From the NCBI GenBank assembly GCA_032156805.1, contig JALDXQ010000005.1, positions 1 to 64,000 of the forward strand: a stretch of DNA of 64,000 nt, read 5' to 3'. A model generated the notes under the pieces. That model searched no databases and was not told the DNA's origin. It saw only the letters and a list, made by a program, of their open reading frames with translations. A program made the position numbers and the translations under genes. Source of the DNA: Gp6-AA40 sp032156805. Its GTDB lineage: Bacteria > Acidobacteriota > Vicinamibacteria > Vicinamibacterales > UBA2999. This document shows, in pieces, positions 8,759 through 18,570 of this stretch. Numbering within the stretch: the stretch's first letter is position 1; every line of letters begins with the position of its first letter.

Positions 8759-9655
8759 ATGAAGGGAATCATCCTGGCTGGCGGCAGCGCGACGCGGCTG
8801 TATCCATTGACGCGAACGATCAGCAAGCAGCTGCTGCCCGTTTATGACAAACCCACGATTCACTACCCGCTGGCTACGCTGATGCTGGCGGGCATCCGAG
8901 AGGTCCTCGTGATCAGTACGCCGCGGGATCTGCCGATGATTCGCGATCTGCTGGGCGACGGCAGCGAACTTGGCATGCGTCTCAGCTACCGCGAGCAGCC
9001 GACACCGGGAGGCATCGCGCAGGCATTCGTCATCGGCGCTGAGTTCATCGCATCGTCTCCGGTCTGCCTCATCCTCGGGGACAATATCTTTTACGGCAAC
9101 GATCTGATCAGGCTGCTCGAGGGGTCGAGCGGGTTGACCGAGGGAGCGCGCCTTTTCGCGTATCGCGTGCACGACCCCGAACGGTACGGCGTCGTGGAAT
9201 TCGACAACGAGGGGCGCGCACTCACCCTGGAGGAGAAGCCGAGGGCGCCACGTTCGAACTGGGCGGTAACGGGCCTCTATTTCTATGACGGAACCGTCGT
9301 CGACATCGCGTCGCGACTCGAGCCGTCTGCGCGCGGCGAACTGGAGGTCACGGATGTGAATCTCGAGTACCTGCGCCGTGGCCAGTTGTCCGTCGCCAGG
9401 CTTGGACGTGGTGTCGCATGGCTTGACAGCGGCACCTACGATTCACTGCTGGCGGCATCGCAGTTCGTTCAGACCATCGAACTGCGACAGGGTCTGAAGG
9501 TCGCCTGCATCGAGGAAATCGCGTACGCAAAGGGGTTCATCGATGACCAGCAACTGTTCCGGTTAGCCGACCGCTACCCGAACAGCTCGTACGGCGCATA
9601 CCTCCGCCAGTGTGCGGACCACTACCCGATGCCTTCGTCGAGACTGAACCCTTGA
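8759..9655 (+). CDS. rfbA: Glucose-1-phosphate thymidylyltransferase
   Basis: A 298-aa nucleotidyltransferase making dTDP-glucose from glucose-1-phosphate and dTTP. The signature GGSATRLYPLTR, the KQLLPVYDKPTIHYPL segment, ILGDNIFYG, and EEKPRAPRSNWAVTGLYFYD are all present, and the length fits RmlA. A TAGAAT hexamer ends only 10 bases before the ATG and there is no obvious Shine-Dalgarno sequence. A short-leader or leaderless transcript in addition to read-through from rfbB is therefore possible, though this is a weak inference. Confidence 0.95.
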   Translation: MKGIILAGGSATRLYPLTRTISKQLLPVYDKPTIHYPLATLMLAGIREVLVISTPRDLPMIRDLLGDGSELGMRLSYREQPTPGGIAQAFVIGAEFIASSPVCLILGDNIFYGNDLIRLLEGSSGLTEGARLFAYRVHDPERYGVVEFDNEGRALTLEEKPRAPRSNWAVTGLYFYDGTVVDIASRLEPSARGELEVTDVNLEYLRRGQLSVARLGRGVAWLDSGTYDSLLAASQFVQTIELRQGLKVACIEEIAYAKGFIDDQQLFRLADRYPNSSYGAYLRQCADHYPMPSSRLNP

Positions 9656-9988
9656 CTCGCGCCCTCATGGCCACACCTGCCGAACGGATCGGTTTCCATG
9701 AGCTTTACGTCGTTGGGCAACTGAAGGCCGCCTCGCCGACGCCGTAGACGTGAAACGCCGGTAACGCCCGCTGCGGCTTACGCCATCGTCGCTTAGCGCA
9801 CGGTCGTGGACTCCTCAGGGCACTTGGATGGCTTGGATATTGTTCGGTGCTCAGGTAGATTTCTCTGATCGCCTTCGTGAGCGACACTCTGGACACAGGT
9901 CCTTAAGTTATTGGAGAATCTGGTCTTGGATTCATTCGGGCTGACGTCGGACCAACGGAAAAGTATTTGCTCGCTCTGGTCTGGACTC
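9656..9988 (+). other. Intergenic region before the first TPR lipoprotein
   Basis: No convincing gene on either strand. The frame of the downstream TPR gene is open from a TTG at 9911, but the lipoprotein signal sequence fits the ATG at 9989 better. A promoter for the TPR gene is expected here but none could be placed with confidence. Confidence 0.3.
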
Positions 9989-12280
9989 ATGAGGGATTCG
10001 TCACCCATTTCGCCCGTTAAACGGCTGGCCCTCGCAGGCTTCATCGTGACGGGTTGGCTGCTCACAACGGCATGCCAGGCGGACCCTTCGGTCCGAAAGC
10101 AACAGTACTTGGACAGCGGCAATCAGGCCTTCGCGGAGGGCAAGTACCAGCATGCCATCATCGAATACCGAAACGCGGTTGATGTCGATGGTTCGTTTGG
10201 CGAAGCTCGCAAGCGACTCGCGGAAGCGTACGCCAGAATCGGCGACGGTTCGCGCGCGTTCGAGCAATACGTGCGTGCTGCGGACTTGCTGCCGAATGAT
10301 GTGCAGTTGCAGTTGACCGCGGGAACCTATTTACTCGCCGCCAGAAAGCCAGAGGACGCACTCTCGAGAGCAGACCTCGCTCTGAAACTGGCGCCTGACA
10401 ATATTCAGGCCCATCTACTCCGTGGCAACGCGCTCGCCGGCTTGACCTCGTTCGACGATGCTCTGAAGGCGATCGAAGAAGCGATCCGTCTGGATCCCGG
10501 AAGAGGCACGACGTTCACACACCTCGGTCGAGTCGAGTTCGCGCGCGGCCGCCGCAATGAGGCCGAGGCGGCCTTCAAGCGCGCGGTGGAACTCGCTCCC
10601 AAATCGTTGGAAGCGCATCTCGCGCTCGGCAACTTCTATTGGGCCGTCGGGAACGCAAAGGAAACGGAGACTGTGTTCCTCGATGCGCTCGCTGTCGAAC
10701 CCGATAACGGCCCGGCGAATCGCGCGATGGCCGCTTTCACGATCGCAACGGGACGCTACCGCGACGCCGAACAGTACCTCGTACGAATCGCTGACAGCTC
10801 CGACGATGTCGCAGCCGACTTTGCGCTTGCCGACTACTATATCGCGTCGGGACGCGCGAAAGAGGCCGTTCAGCGCCTCGAGTCGCTCGCGCCACAGCAA
10901 CGAACGGCGCCTGAAGTGGGAGAGCGGCTCGCGCGTGCCTACGCCGCCGCCGGTGATCTCCCGAAGGCACAGACGATGGTCGGAGACGTGCTGGCCAAAG
11001 ACCCCTCGTCGCTCGATGCCCAGCTGCTCAAGAGTCAGCTGCTGTTGAGAGAAGGCCGAGATGACGATGCGATGGCAGCCGTCAAGTCGGCAGCGACGAG
11101 CAACCCCGACTCCGCTGAAGCCCAATTCGCGCTGGGCCGTCTGTATCAGACACGGGGTGACACATCCGCAGCCGAGGCCGCGTTTCGAGAGGTCTTACGA
11201 ATCAATCCGCGCGCGGGAGCCGCGCAGGTGGAGATTGCGAAACTGCAACTTTCGACCGGCAACGCCGCAGCCTCCGTGCGTACGGCCGAGGAAGCCACAA
11301 AGACTCAACCCCGAAGCCTCGCTGCGAGGTTGACGCTCGTACGCAGCCTTCTGGCCAACAAAGAGCTCGACCGCGCAGCACGTGAGATCGAAGAGCTGCA
11401 GAAGTCGAGTGCCAACATTGCCGCTGTCCACACGATGGCCGGCTCGCTTGCGCTCCTGCGTAACGACACGGCAACCGCGCGCAAGGCCTTTCAGCGCGCG
11501 ACCGAGCTCGATGCGCGGTCGCCGGACGCGCTGGGGGGCCTCATCGCGCTCGATTTCAAGGCCAACGATGCCTCCTCAGCGAAGTCGCGAATCGAGGAAC
11601 GCCTGAAAGTCGATCGCTCGCCCGCGACGTTGCTATTGGCGGCGCGGACTTACTGGACCGCACAGGATCTTTCGTCGGCCGAGAAGGTGCTGCGACAGGC
11701 GATCGAGGTCGAACCAACCTTGCTCACGTCATACGGCATGCTCGCACAGCTCTACGTCGGCCAGAACAAACTCGAACAGGCGCGCATCGAGTTTGACAAC
11801 CTCGCCGCCAAGCAGAGCAAGCCGACTGGCGCGCTTACGATGAGCGGCATGATTCTCCAGGCCCAGGGTCGCAACGATCTCGCGGCGAAGCGATACGAGG
11901 AGGCACTCGCCACCGACGCGCGCGCCGCGATCGCGGCCAATAACCTTGCCTGGATGCACGCGGAGTCAGGTGAAAATCTCGACAAAGCTCTCACGCTCGC
12001 CCAGACGGCGGCGTCCGTCCTCCCGGAGAGCCCGGAGATCATGGACACCCTTGGCTGGGTCTACTACAAGAAACAGTTACCAGACCTTGCCATCCCACTT
12101 TTCGAGCGGAGCGTCGAGAAGGCGCCGGACAACCCGTCGTTTCGCTATCATTTGGGGCTGGCCTACGTACAGTCCGGCGACACGATAGGAGCCCGGGCCG
12201 CCCTGCAGCGCGCACTCTCGTCGAAGCCCGATGCCGCCACGACGGCCGAGATCCGCCGTCTTCTCGCCGAGATTCCCTAG
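9989..12280 (+). CDS. prsT: PrsT-type TPR lipoprotein, first copy
   Basis: About 763 aa from the ATG at 9989. The N-terminus has a basic start, a hydrophobic core and a lipobox LTTAC, so the mature protein is predicted to be an acylated lipoprotein. The rest is an array of tetratricopeptide repeats (roughly 18-20 helix pairs; for example LDSGNQAFAEGKYQHAIIEY and NLAWMHAESGENLDKAL). Domain order and the DTLGWVYYKK motif near the C-terminus match the PEP-CTERM-associated TPR protein PrsT, a marker of exosortase EPS loci that probably scaffolds secretion. A second copy with the same layout lies at 13079. Confidence 0.8.
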   Translation: MRDSSPISPVKRLALAGFIVTGWLLTTACQADPSVRKQQYLDSGNQAFAEGKYQHAIIEYRNAVDVDGSFGEARKRLAEAYARIGDGSRAFEQYVRAADLLPNDVQLQLTAGTYLLAARKPEDALSRADLALKLAPDNIQAHLLRGNALAGLTSFDDALKAIEEAIRLDPGRGTTFTHLGRVEFARGRRNEAEAAFKRAVELAPKSLEAHLALGNFYWAVGNAKETETVFLDALAVEPDNGPANRAMAAFTIATGRYRDAEQYLVRIADSSDDVAADFALADYYIASGRAKEAVQRLESLAPQQRTAPEVGERLARAYAAAGDLPKAQTMVGDVLAKDPSSLDAQLLKSQLLLREGRDDDAMAAVKSAATSNPDSAEAQFALGRLYQTRGDTSAAEAAFREVLRINPRAGAAQVEIAKLQLSTGNAAASVRTAEEATKTQPRSLAARLTLVRSLLANKELDRAAREIEELQKSSANIAAVHTMAGSLALLRNDTATARKAFQRATELDARSPDALGGLIALDFKANDASSAKSRIEERLKVDRSPATLLLAARTYWTAQDLSSAEKVLRQAIEVEPTLLTSYGMLAQLYVGQNKLEQARIEFDNLAAKQSKPTGALTMSGMILQAQGRNDLAAKRYEEALATDARAAIAANNLAWMHAESGENLDKALTLAQTAASVLPESPEIMDTLGWVYYKKQLPDLAIPLFERSVEKAPDNPSFRYHLGLAYVQSGDTIGARAALQRALSSKPDAATTAEIRRLLAEIP

Positions 12281-12308
12281 CCTGGCCCTGAGAGCTGAAC
12301 GGAGTTGT

Positions 12309-12896
12309 ATGTCCAAAGTCTTTGAGGTGTCGGGGCCAGCAGATGCCCCTGCCGATCATCCTCTGCTCGACATCGAAATGCCACGGTGCAGCAAAGGGAT
12401 CGGGACGGTCATCACGGCTCCGACCAGCCCAGGTCTGATCGAGGGGGTCCGGATAGAGCCGCATCCGGTCTGGCCCGACGATCGCGGGCAGTTCATGGAG
12501 GTCCTGCGCGTCGGGCACGGTCTGGCGGGCGCCTTTCCACCTGAGACGACTCAGGTGTCCGCAACGTTCACGTATCCAGGTATCGTCAAGGCGTTTCACT
12601 ACCATCTGCGACAGTACGACTGCTGGACCGTGGTCAAGGGAATGTTGCAGATCGTGCTCGCCGACGTCCGAAAGGGATCGCCGACGTTCGGTCAGCGCAA
12701 CACGCTGTACGTCGGCAACTCGCGCACGTGGCAACTGCTCATCCCTCCCGGGGTGGCGCACGGCTATAAGGTCATCGGCACCGATTCGGCAGTACTGGTC
12801 TATGTCACCAGCCGGTTCTACGACCCCTCTGATGAGCATCGTCTGGCTTACCACGACCACCATCTGAACTACGACTGGGAAACACAATTCAAATGA
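12309..12896 (+). CDS. dTDP-4-dehydrorhamnose 3,5-epimerase family protein
   Basis: A 195-aa cupin of the RmlC family, starting at ATG 12309, with GAACGGAG a few bases upstream. The family pattern is seen: DDRGQFMEVLR, the catalytic-histidine region IVKAFHYH, the CWTVVKGM strand, and LLIPPGVAHGYKVIG. RmlC converts dTDP-4-keto-6-deoxyglucose to dTDP-4-keto-rhamnose. Here the segment around the active-site histidine (AFHYH) differs somewhat from textbook RmlC (GLHFQ), so a related 3- or 3,5-epimerase is possible. It sits between two prsT genes, 28 bases after the first. Confidence 0.8.
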   Translation: MSKVFEVSGPADAPADHPLLDIEMPRCSKGIGTVITAPTSPGLIEGVRIEPHPVWPDDRGQFMEVLRVGHGLAGAFPPETTQVSATFTYPGIVKAFHYHLRQYDCWTVVKGMLQIVLADVRKGSPTFGQRNTLYVGNSRTWQLLIPPGVAHGYKVIGTDSAVLVYVTSRFYDPSDEHRLAYHDHHLNYDWETQFK

Positions 12897-13078
12897 AATT
12901 GAGCATCTCACTGTTGAAACTTGCATCCCTAACTGCCTCGAGGTGAGTGCACTGCGGGGTGGGCAACTTGCGACCGTTCGGTGGCCGCCCGATAATCGTA
13001 GAGGGGTCCCGCCATAGCAGAGTGTCGGAAGGAACGCGGGACAATCAAACAGAAGGAGCTTTGCCCACGACATCGGGC

Positions 13079-15370
13079 ATGACCGTGCTAACGATCCCCA
13101 CCGTGTTCCGGAATTCGAAAGGCCTCGTTGCGCTGGCCGTGGCGCTCGGGGTCTTGTCTGCTGCCTGCTCGAGTCCCGAGGTCAGGAAAAAGCAATACCT
13201 GGACAGCGGCAATTCCTACTTCGAGCGGGAAAACTATGCCGCCGCCATCATCGAGTACAGAAACGCCATTCAGGTCGATGCCAGGTTTGGCGCCGCGAGA
13301 AAGCAGCTCAGTGAGGCGTACGCGAGAACAGGCAATGCACAGGGCGCTCTCGAGGAGATCGTTCGAGCTGCGGACCTGCTGCCGGATGACTTCGACGTGC
13401 AGGTGGAGGCCGGCAACCGTCTACTGGCGGCGAGAAGACCCGAGGACGCCCTGGCTCGGGCGCAGCTTGCCTTGAAGCTTCGGCCCGAGAGCGTGGATGC
13501 GCTGGTGCTTCGCGGGAACGCGCTGGCGGGTCTGAGCTCGTACGACGACGCCCTGACGGCGATTGAACAGGCCATCAGAATCGCCCCTGAGCGTGGCGCC
13601 ACGTATACGAATCTCGGGCTGGTCGAAATGGCCCGGGGACGCCAGCGGGCGGCGGAATCGGCACTTCTTCGCGCCGTTCAACTGTCCCCGATGGAGGCAC
13701 GCGCCCGGCTGGCACTTGGAAACTTCTATTGGGCGGCCGATCGGATCGCCGATGCCGAAAAAGCGTTCGAAGAGGCGCTGAAGCTCGAGCCCGACAACCT
13801 CCCGGCCAACCGATTCATGGCGTCGCTCATGTTTTCGACAGGGCGCCAGGCCGAAGCAGAACGTTACCTTCGACGAGTCGCCGAGTCTGGCGGTACCGAA
13901 GGGACGCTGGCGTTAGCGGACTATTACCTCGTCATGGGTCGTCCGCAGGAGGCGATCGCCGGGCTCAAGAGCGTCAGCAATGGCCTGAATATGCCGGATG
14001 TAGCGCTGCGATTGGCCAGGGCCTACGCGGCAGCCGGCGACAGCAAGACAGCATGGACGCTGATCAACCAGCGTCTCCTGGCGGACGCCAACGATGCCTC
14101 CGCTCTGTTGCTCAAGGGCGAGTTGCTCTTTCAGGAAGAACAGCGCGAGAAGGCCCTCGACGCCGTGCGCGCCGCCGTTGCCGCAGACCCGTCCTCTGTG
14201 GAGGCCCAGTTCATCCTGGGGCGCTTATACGCGGCGCGAGGTGATTCGTCGGCGGCGAAGTCGGCGTTTCGCGAGGTCCTGCGCCTCAATCCCCAGGCCA
14301 CGAGCGCACAGGTCGAACTAGCAGCGGCCGAAGCGCGCAGCGAACCGGCAACCGCCGTGCGGACAGCCGAAGACGCCGTTCGAATCGATCCGGACAATCT
14401 CTCCGCACGCCTTGCCCTGTTGCGCGGCCTGATCGCCGCCGGCGACGTGACCCGTGCCGAAAAGGAACTTGCCACGCTCCGCGCCGAGTATCCACAGACG
14501 GCTTCTGTGCATGCGCAGGATGCTCGCCTGGCGCTCGTGAAAAAAGACACGGTGCGGGCGAGGCAGGCGGTGGAGCGGGCGGAGAAGCTGGATCCGCGCT
14601 CGATCGAGATGCTGGCCGCGGCGCTCGCCTTGGATCTTGCGGAGAACGACCCCAAGAGCGCCCGGTCCCGGCTGGAAAGACGGCTGCAAGCCGGCGCCTC
14701 ATCGGAACTGCTGCTACTGGCGGCCAACACGTACCTCGCGTTGAAAGACTACGCGGCTGCCGAAAAGGCGCTCCTCGCGGTGGCCGCAGCGGACCCGACC
14801 CGTAACGAGCCCCACGAAATGCTCGGATCGATGTACCTGGACCAGCAGAGGCTGGACGATGCACGGCGCGAATTCGAAGCCCTGTCCGCCAGACAGGCGA
14901 AACCGGTGGAGTCGCTCACGACAATAGGAATGATCCTCGAGCGACAGGGGAGAAGGGATCTGGCGCGGAAACAGTACGAGGAGGTACTAGCCATCGACGC
15001 GCGGGCCGGCACGGCCGGCAACAATCTGGCGTGGCTGTTGGCCGACTCAGGCGAGGATCTCGACCGGGCGCTCGGGCTCGCGCAGGATGCCGTGGAGGCC
15101 TCTCCCGACACCCCGCAGATCATCGACACGCTCGGGTGGGTCTACTACAAGAAGGGGCTGCCCGCGCTCGCCATCCCGCAATTTCAGAAAGCGATCGCCC
15201 GCGAAGGCAACAACGGCTGGTACCACTACCACCTCGGGCTCGCCTACCTGCAGGCCGGCGACGTCACGAAGGGACGCGCGGCCCTCGATCAGGCGCTGAG
15301 ATACGGGACCGACAACGACACGGGCAACGAGATCCGGCGACGTCTCAGCGAGCTCGGCGCCCCCCGCTGA
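13079..15370 (+). CDS. prsT: PrsT-type TPR lipoprotein, second copy
   Basis: About 763 aa from ATG 13079, which opens a signal sequence with lipobox LSAAC. AAGGAG (13053-13058) is too far from this ATG and too close to an in-frame TTG at 13061, so the exact start is uncertain. The body is TPR repeats that follow the first copy closely (LDSGNSYFERENYAAAIIEY versus LDSGNQAFAEGKYQHAIIEY) and ends with the same DTLGWVYYKKGLPALAI block. The tandem pair with rmlC between them suggests local duplication. Its stop lies 6 bases from the stop of the converging ugd gene. Confidence 0.8.
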   Translation: MTVLTIPTVFRNSKGLVALAVALGVLSAACSSPEVRKKQYLDSGNSYFERENYAAAIIEYRNAIQVDARFGAARKQLSEAYARTGNAQGALEEIVRAADLLPDDFDVQVEAGNRLLAARRPEDALARAQLALKLRPESVDALVLRGNALAGLSSYDDALTAIEQAIRIAPERGATYTNLGLVEMARGRQRAAESALLRAVQLSPMEARARLALGNFYWAADRIADAEKAFEEALKLEPDNLPANRFMASLMFSTGRQAEAERYLRRVAESGGTEGTLALADYYLVMGRPQEAIAGLKSVSNGLNMPDVALRLARAYAAAGDSKTAWTLINQRLLADANDASALLLKGELLFQEEQREKALDAVRAAVAADPSSVEAQFILGRLYAARGDSSAAKSAFREVLRLNPQATSAQVELAAAEARSEPATAVRTAEDAVRIDPDNLSARLALLRGLIAAGDVTRAEKELATLRAEYPQTASVHAQDARLALVKKDTVRARQAVERAEKLDPRSIEMLAAALALDLAENDPKSARSRLERRLQAGASSELLLLAANTYLALKDYAAAEKALLAVAAADPTRNEPHEMLGSMYLDQQRLDDARREFEALSARQAKPVESLTTIGMILERQGRRDLARKQYEEVLAIDARAGTAGNNLAWLLADSGEDLDRALGLAQDAVEASPDTPQIIDTLGWVYYKKGLPALAIPQFQKAIAREGNNGWYHYHLGLAYLQAGDVTKGRAALDQALRYGTDNDTGNEIRRRLSELGAPR

Positions 15371-15376
15371 CGGCCG

Positions 15377-16693
15377 CTACGGCCGGTCGGAGTGCCCACG
15401 TCCAATGGACTCGTAGGTGATCCCGAGGGTCTTCATCTTTCTCACGTCAAACAGATTGCGGCCGTCGACGATGATAGGGGAGCGCAGTGTCGCCTTGATG
15501 CGCGCGAAATCAGGGTGGCGATACTCGTTCCAGTCGGTCACGATGACCAGGGCATCGGCCCCCTCGAGGGCGCCGTAGCTCGATTCACAATAATGAATCG
15601 AGCTGCCGAGCCTGCGGCGCGTTTCAGCAATCGCGGCAGGATCGTGAGCCGTGACGGTGGCGCCGGCGTCGAGTAGCGATTCAATCAGCGTCAGCGACGG
15701 CGCCTCGCGCATGTCGTCGGTGTTCGGTTTGAACGCCAGCCCCCACACGGCGATATGCGCCCCCTTCAACGATCCATTGAAGACCTGGCTCAGCTTCTCG
15801 AACAGACGCCGTTTTTGGCGATCGTTCGTCTCCTCCACGGCGTCCAGCACGCCCAGGCTCGCACCATACTCCTTGGCTGTGCGGACGAGCGCCTTGACGT
15901 CCTTGGGAAAGCACGAGCCGCCATATCCGGGGCCGGGGAACAAGAAGGATGGACCAATGCGGCTGTCGGACCCGATCCCCTTCCGCACGAGATCGACGTC
16001 GGCACCGGTCTTTTCACACAGGTTGGCGATCTCGTTCATGAACGAGATCCTCGTCGCGAGCATGGCGTTCGCCGCGTATTTCGTCATCTCGGCCGAGGAG
16101 ATGTCCATGAAGATTATCGGGCGCCCAGTGCGTACGAATGGCGCGTACAGCTCGGTCATCACGCTGCGCGCATGATCCGACTCGACACCGAGCACGACGC
16201 GGTCCGGCTTCAGGAAATCGTCGACAGCCGCCCCTTCTTTGAGAAACTCGGGATTGGAGCACACGTGAAACGGATGCTGCGCGTGCGCCGCCACCGCCTC
16301 CCGAACTTTCGCCGCCGTTCCAACTGGCACCGTCGATTTCGTCACCACGACCATCTCACGTCTCATGTGGCGGCCGATCGCGTCGGCTACGTTCAGCACG
16401 TGCCGCAAATCGGCGGACCCGTCTTCGTCCGGTGGTGTACCCACGGCGATGAACGCGACCTCGCTGTCCGCGATCGCCTGTGCGACATCCGTCGTGAACT
16501 CGAGCCGACGCTGGGCTCGGTTCCGTTCCACGAGATCACCGAGGCCCGGCTCGTAAATGGGCATCTGGTTGGCTCGCAGCATCTCGATCTTGCGAGCATC
16601 GACATCCGCGCAGACGACATCATTGCCCGTTTCCGCGAGGCAGGCACCTACGACTAAACCGACGTAGCCGGTTCCAACGACGCTGATATGCAC
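15377..16693 (-). CDS. ugd: UDP-glucose 6-dehydrogenase
   Basis: A 438-aa enzyme oxidising UDP-glucose to UDP-glucuronate with NAD. Seen: Rossmann motif VVGTGYVGLVVGACLAE, the TKSTVPVGT segment, and the catalytic Cys261 in PGYGGSCFPKDVKALV; the C-terminal UDP-binding domain has WGLAFKPNTDDMREAPS. The start is GTG 16693 behind GGAG. It supplies uronic acid for the polymer. It is the last gene of the long minus-strand block. Confidence 0.95.
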   Translation of the reverse strand: MHISVVGTGYVGLVVGACLAETGNDVVCADVDARKIEMLRANQMPIYEPGLGDLVERNRAQRRLEFTTDVAQAIADSEVAFIAVGTPPDEDGSADLRHVLNVADAIGRHMRREMVVVTKSTVPVGTAAKVREAVAAHAQHPFHVCSNPEFLKEGAAVDDFLKPDRVVLGVESDHARSVMTELYAPFVRTGRPIIFMDISSAEMTKYAANAMLATRISFMNEIANLCEKTGADVDLVRKGIGSDSRIGPSFLFPGPGYGGSCFPKDVKALVRTAKEYGASLGVLDAVEETNDRQKRRLFEKLSQVFNGSLKGAHIAVWGLAFKPNTDDMREAPSLTLIESLLDAGATVTAHDPAAIAETRRRLGSSIHYCESSYGALEGADALVIVTDWNEYRHPDFARIKATLRSPIIVDGRNLFDVRKMKTLGITYESIGRGHSDRP

Positions 16694-16723
16694 GATGTCT
16701 CCATAATGAATCGAGGCCGTCCG

Positions 16724-17341
16724 TCATCTCGAGCGAGGAAGTGTGCTGAAATCCTGTGACGCGAGCGGTCGCCATGAATGAACTGCTGTTTTCGTTCGAC
16801 GAACCTTGTCTCGTCCTCTCGTGACGTCCGTCGTCGCATTTCTGGTGTCGAGCACCAACCTCGAGTGCTCGACGATCAGATCGTAATTGAAGGCAGAATG
16901 GTCCGTCGTGATGAGGACGCAATCCTGTGCGGCCAAATACCCCGGGGTGAACTCCTCGCTGACCATCGCAGGCAGGTCCGGGTAGTGGCGCATCTTCGGC
17001 AGGACCGGGATGTGGGGATCGCTGTTCGAGATAATCGCTCCGCGCGCCGACAGCAGTTTCATGATTGCAAACGATGGGCTCTCGCGCGGATCATCGACGT
17101 TGCGCTTGTCCGCCACGCCCCAGAATCGCCACCTGACTGCCCTTTATCGGCTTGCCCTGATCGTTGCGGAACTCGGCGAGCCGCTCCACGACGTAGTGCG
17201 GCATGTGCGCGTTTGATCTCGCCCGCCAGTTCGATGAACGCGAACTAACGGTAGGCCGACATATCCAAGACCAATCACGCCAATAAGCGCGCTCTCGGTT
17301 TGAATCAGTTTCGCAAGCCGAGCATGACTCGCGTCGACCAC
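16724..17341 (-). pseudogene. wecC: Decayed UDP-N-acetyl-hexosamine 6-dehydrogenase (wecC-type)
   Basis: A second nucleotide-sugar dehydrogenase, now broken. From 17341 the frame encodes an N-terminus with the Rossmann motif GVIGLGYVGLPLV, then jumps directly into C-terminal sequence: FIELAGEI, then after a frame change MPHYVVERLAE...KPIKGSQVAILG, then after another VADKRNVDDPRESPS and a normal C-terminal domain ending near DTRNAT. So about 250 central residues, including the catalytic cysteine region, are deleted and at least two frameshifts have accumulated. The intact relative would be of the UDP-GlcNAc/ManNAc dehydrogenase group. It lies between ugd and a methyltransferase. Confidence 0.85.
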
Positions 17342-17384
17342 CTTAGCGCGGATTGAGCCACCTTACTCTGCACGCAGGAGCCTC

Positions 17385-18371
17385 TCAGATCCCTGGCTCC
17401 GGTGCGCGATCGGCTTGCCGGCGCAACCGTTGGACATCCCACGGGTAGTAAAGATCCTCGTTCGTCGGATAGCGTTCGATCACGGGGCCGCACTTGATTC
17501 CGCGCGCGGCGATCAGCTCGCGCCGTCGATTCAGGGGTCGGGCGAACATGCCCAGGGCGAAGAGGCGAACAAGGCTCAGGTTCTCGGTGTCGGGTGGAAT
17601 CACATTCAGTGTCTCCACGAATTCCGGCGCGAACCCCGCTGCCCGCATGAGGCACTCGATCTCACCTGGCGTCGGTTCCCGCTGATGGCGGAGCGAAACA
17701 CCCTCCGGGCGGTAGAACGTGAACGAGTTCGGCTGCCGTCCACTGAGATAACGGACACCGTTGGTCAGTGACAGGCCGTTGGGCACGGTGATGAACAGCC
17801 GTCCTCCCATCTTGAGCACCCGGTTAGCTTCCGCGTATGCATGCATCGGGTCGAGGCCCAGGTGCTCGAACGTCTCACAACAGACGATCAGATCGAAAGT
17901 GTCATCCGGCAATGGCCACTGATGTATTTCCAGGTTGAAGCGATGTTCGATCCCGTCGAACAGTACGGTCCCGTCCGCACGACGAATGGTAACGCGCTCC
18001 TCGGACGTGCGCTGGTATTGGTCGGGTGACTTCTCGTCGTATCCACTCACGACGACATCGTCAAACAACCAATTCCTGAGCATCAACGTCATGCCATAGG
18101 GTGGAGCGCCGATCTCGAGCACTCGGGTGTGCCTTGGCAAGTCGGCCAAATACTCGAGACTGCTCAGGTATCGCTCCATGTGATAGCGGTGGTACTTCTC
18201 GTCTTCCGGTCCGGTCATAAGCGGCGCCAGGAGGTCGTAGGCCTTATCCTTTTCAGTGAAACGGATTCGGACCTTGGCGCCGACGTAATCGCGCAGCAGC
18301 GGGGCCACGGCGAGGCGAGCCAGCTGTCGCAGCTGACGCCGAACCGGACGCCGGGCTTGCAAGTAGTTCAT
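17385..18371 (-). CDS. Class I SAM-dependent methyltransferase
   Basis: A 328-aa protein with a basic N-terminal segment (RRPVRRQLRQLARL) and a central methyltransferase fold: motif I RVLEIGAPPYGMTLML (about residue 84), FDLIVCCETFEHLG and RVLKMGGRLFITVPN. The C-terminal 100 residues hold a RYLSGRQPNSFTFYRPEGVS segment seen in methyltransferases from polysaccharide clusters. The target is probably a sugar hydroxyl or carboxyl, but this cannot be fixed from sequence. Decayed genes flank it on both sides. Confidence 0.8.
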   Translation of the reverse strand: MNYLQARRPVRRQLRQLARLAVAPLLRDYVGAKVRIRFTEKDKAYDLLAPLMTGPEDEKYHRYHMERYLSSLEYLADLPRHTRVLEIGAPPYGMTLMLRNWLFDDVVVSGYDEKSPDQYQRTSEERVTIRRADGTVLFDGIEHRFNLEIHQWPLPDDTFDLIVCCETFEHLGLDPMHAYAEANRVLKMGGRLFITVPNGLSLTNGVRYLSGRQPNSFTFYRPEGVSLRHQREPTPGEIECLMRAAGFAPEFVETLNVIPPDTENLSLVRLFALGMFARPLNRRRELIAARGIKCGPVIERYPTNEDLYYPWDVQRLRRQADRAPEPGI

Positions 18372-18570
18372 GATAGAGCCCCAGTTCGCCGCGAGATCAG
18401 CGAAGCGACGCAGCTGACTGCGGCGTTCGCGCCACCTGTCGATCGCGTGCGCAAAGCGCAGCGACCAAACGAGGCGTGTCGCCGCATCCCTTCACGCGCC
18501 GAAACCCCTTCACAGCTTCGAGTATGCCGGCAAGCGACCACCGGAGATCATAGACCAGCCGAGCCAGCGT

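Noticed and set aside
9705..9896. 63-aa minus-strand ORF between rfbA and the TPR gene
   Set aside because: No ribosome-binding site, no family resemblance, atypical composition.
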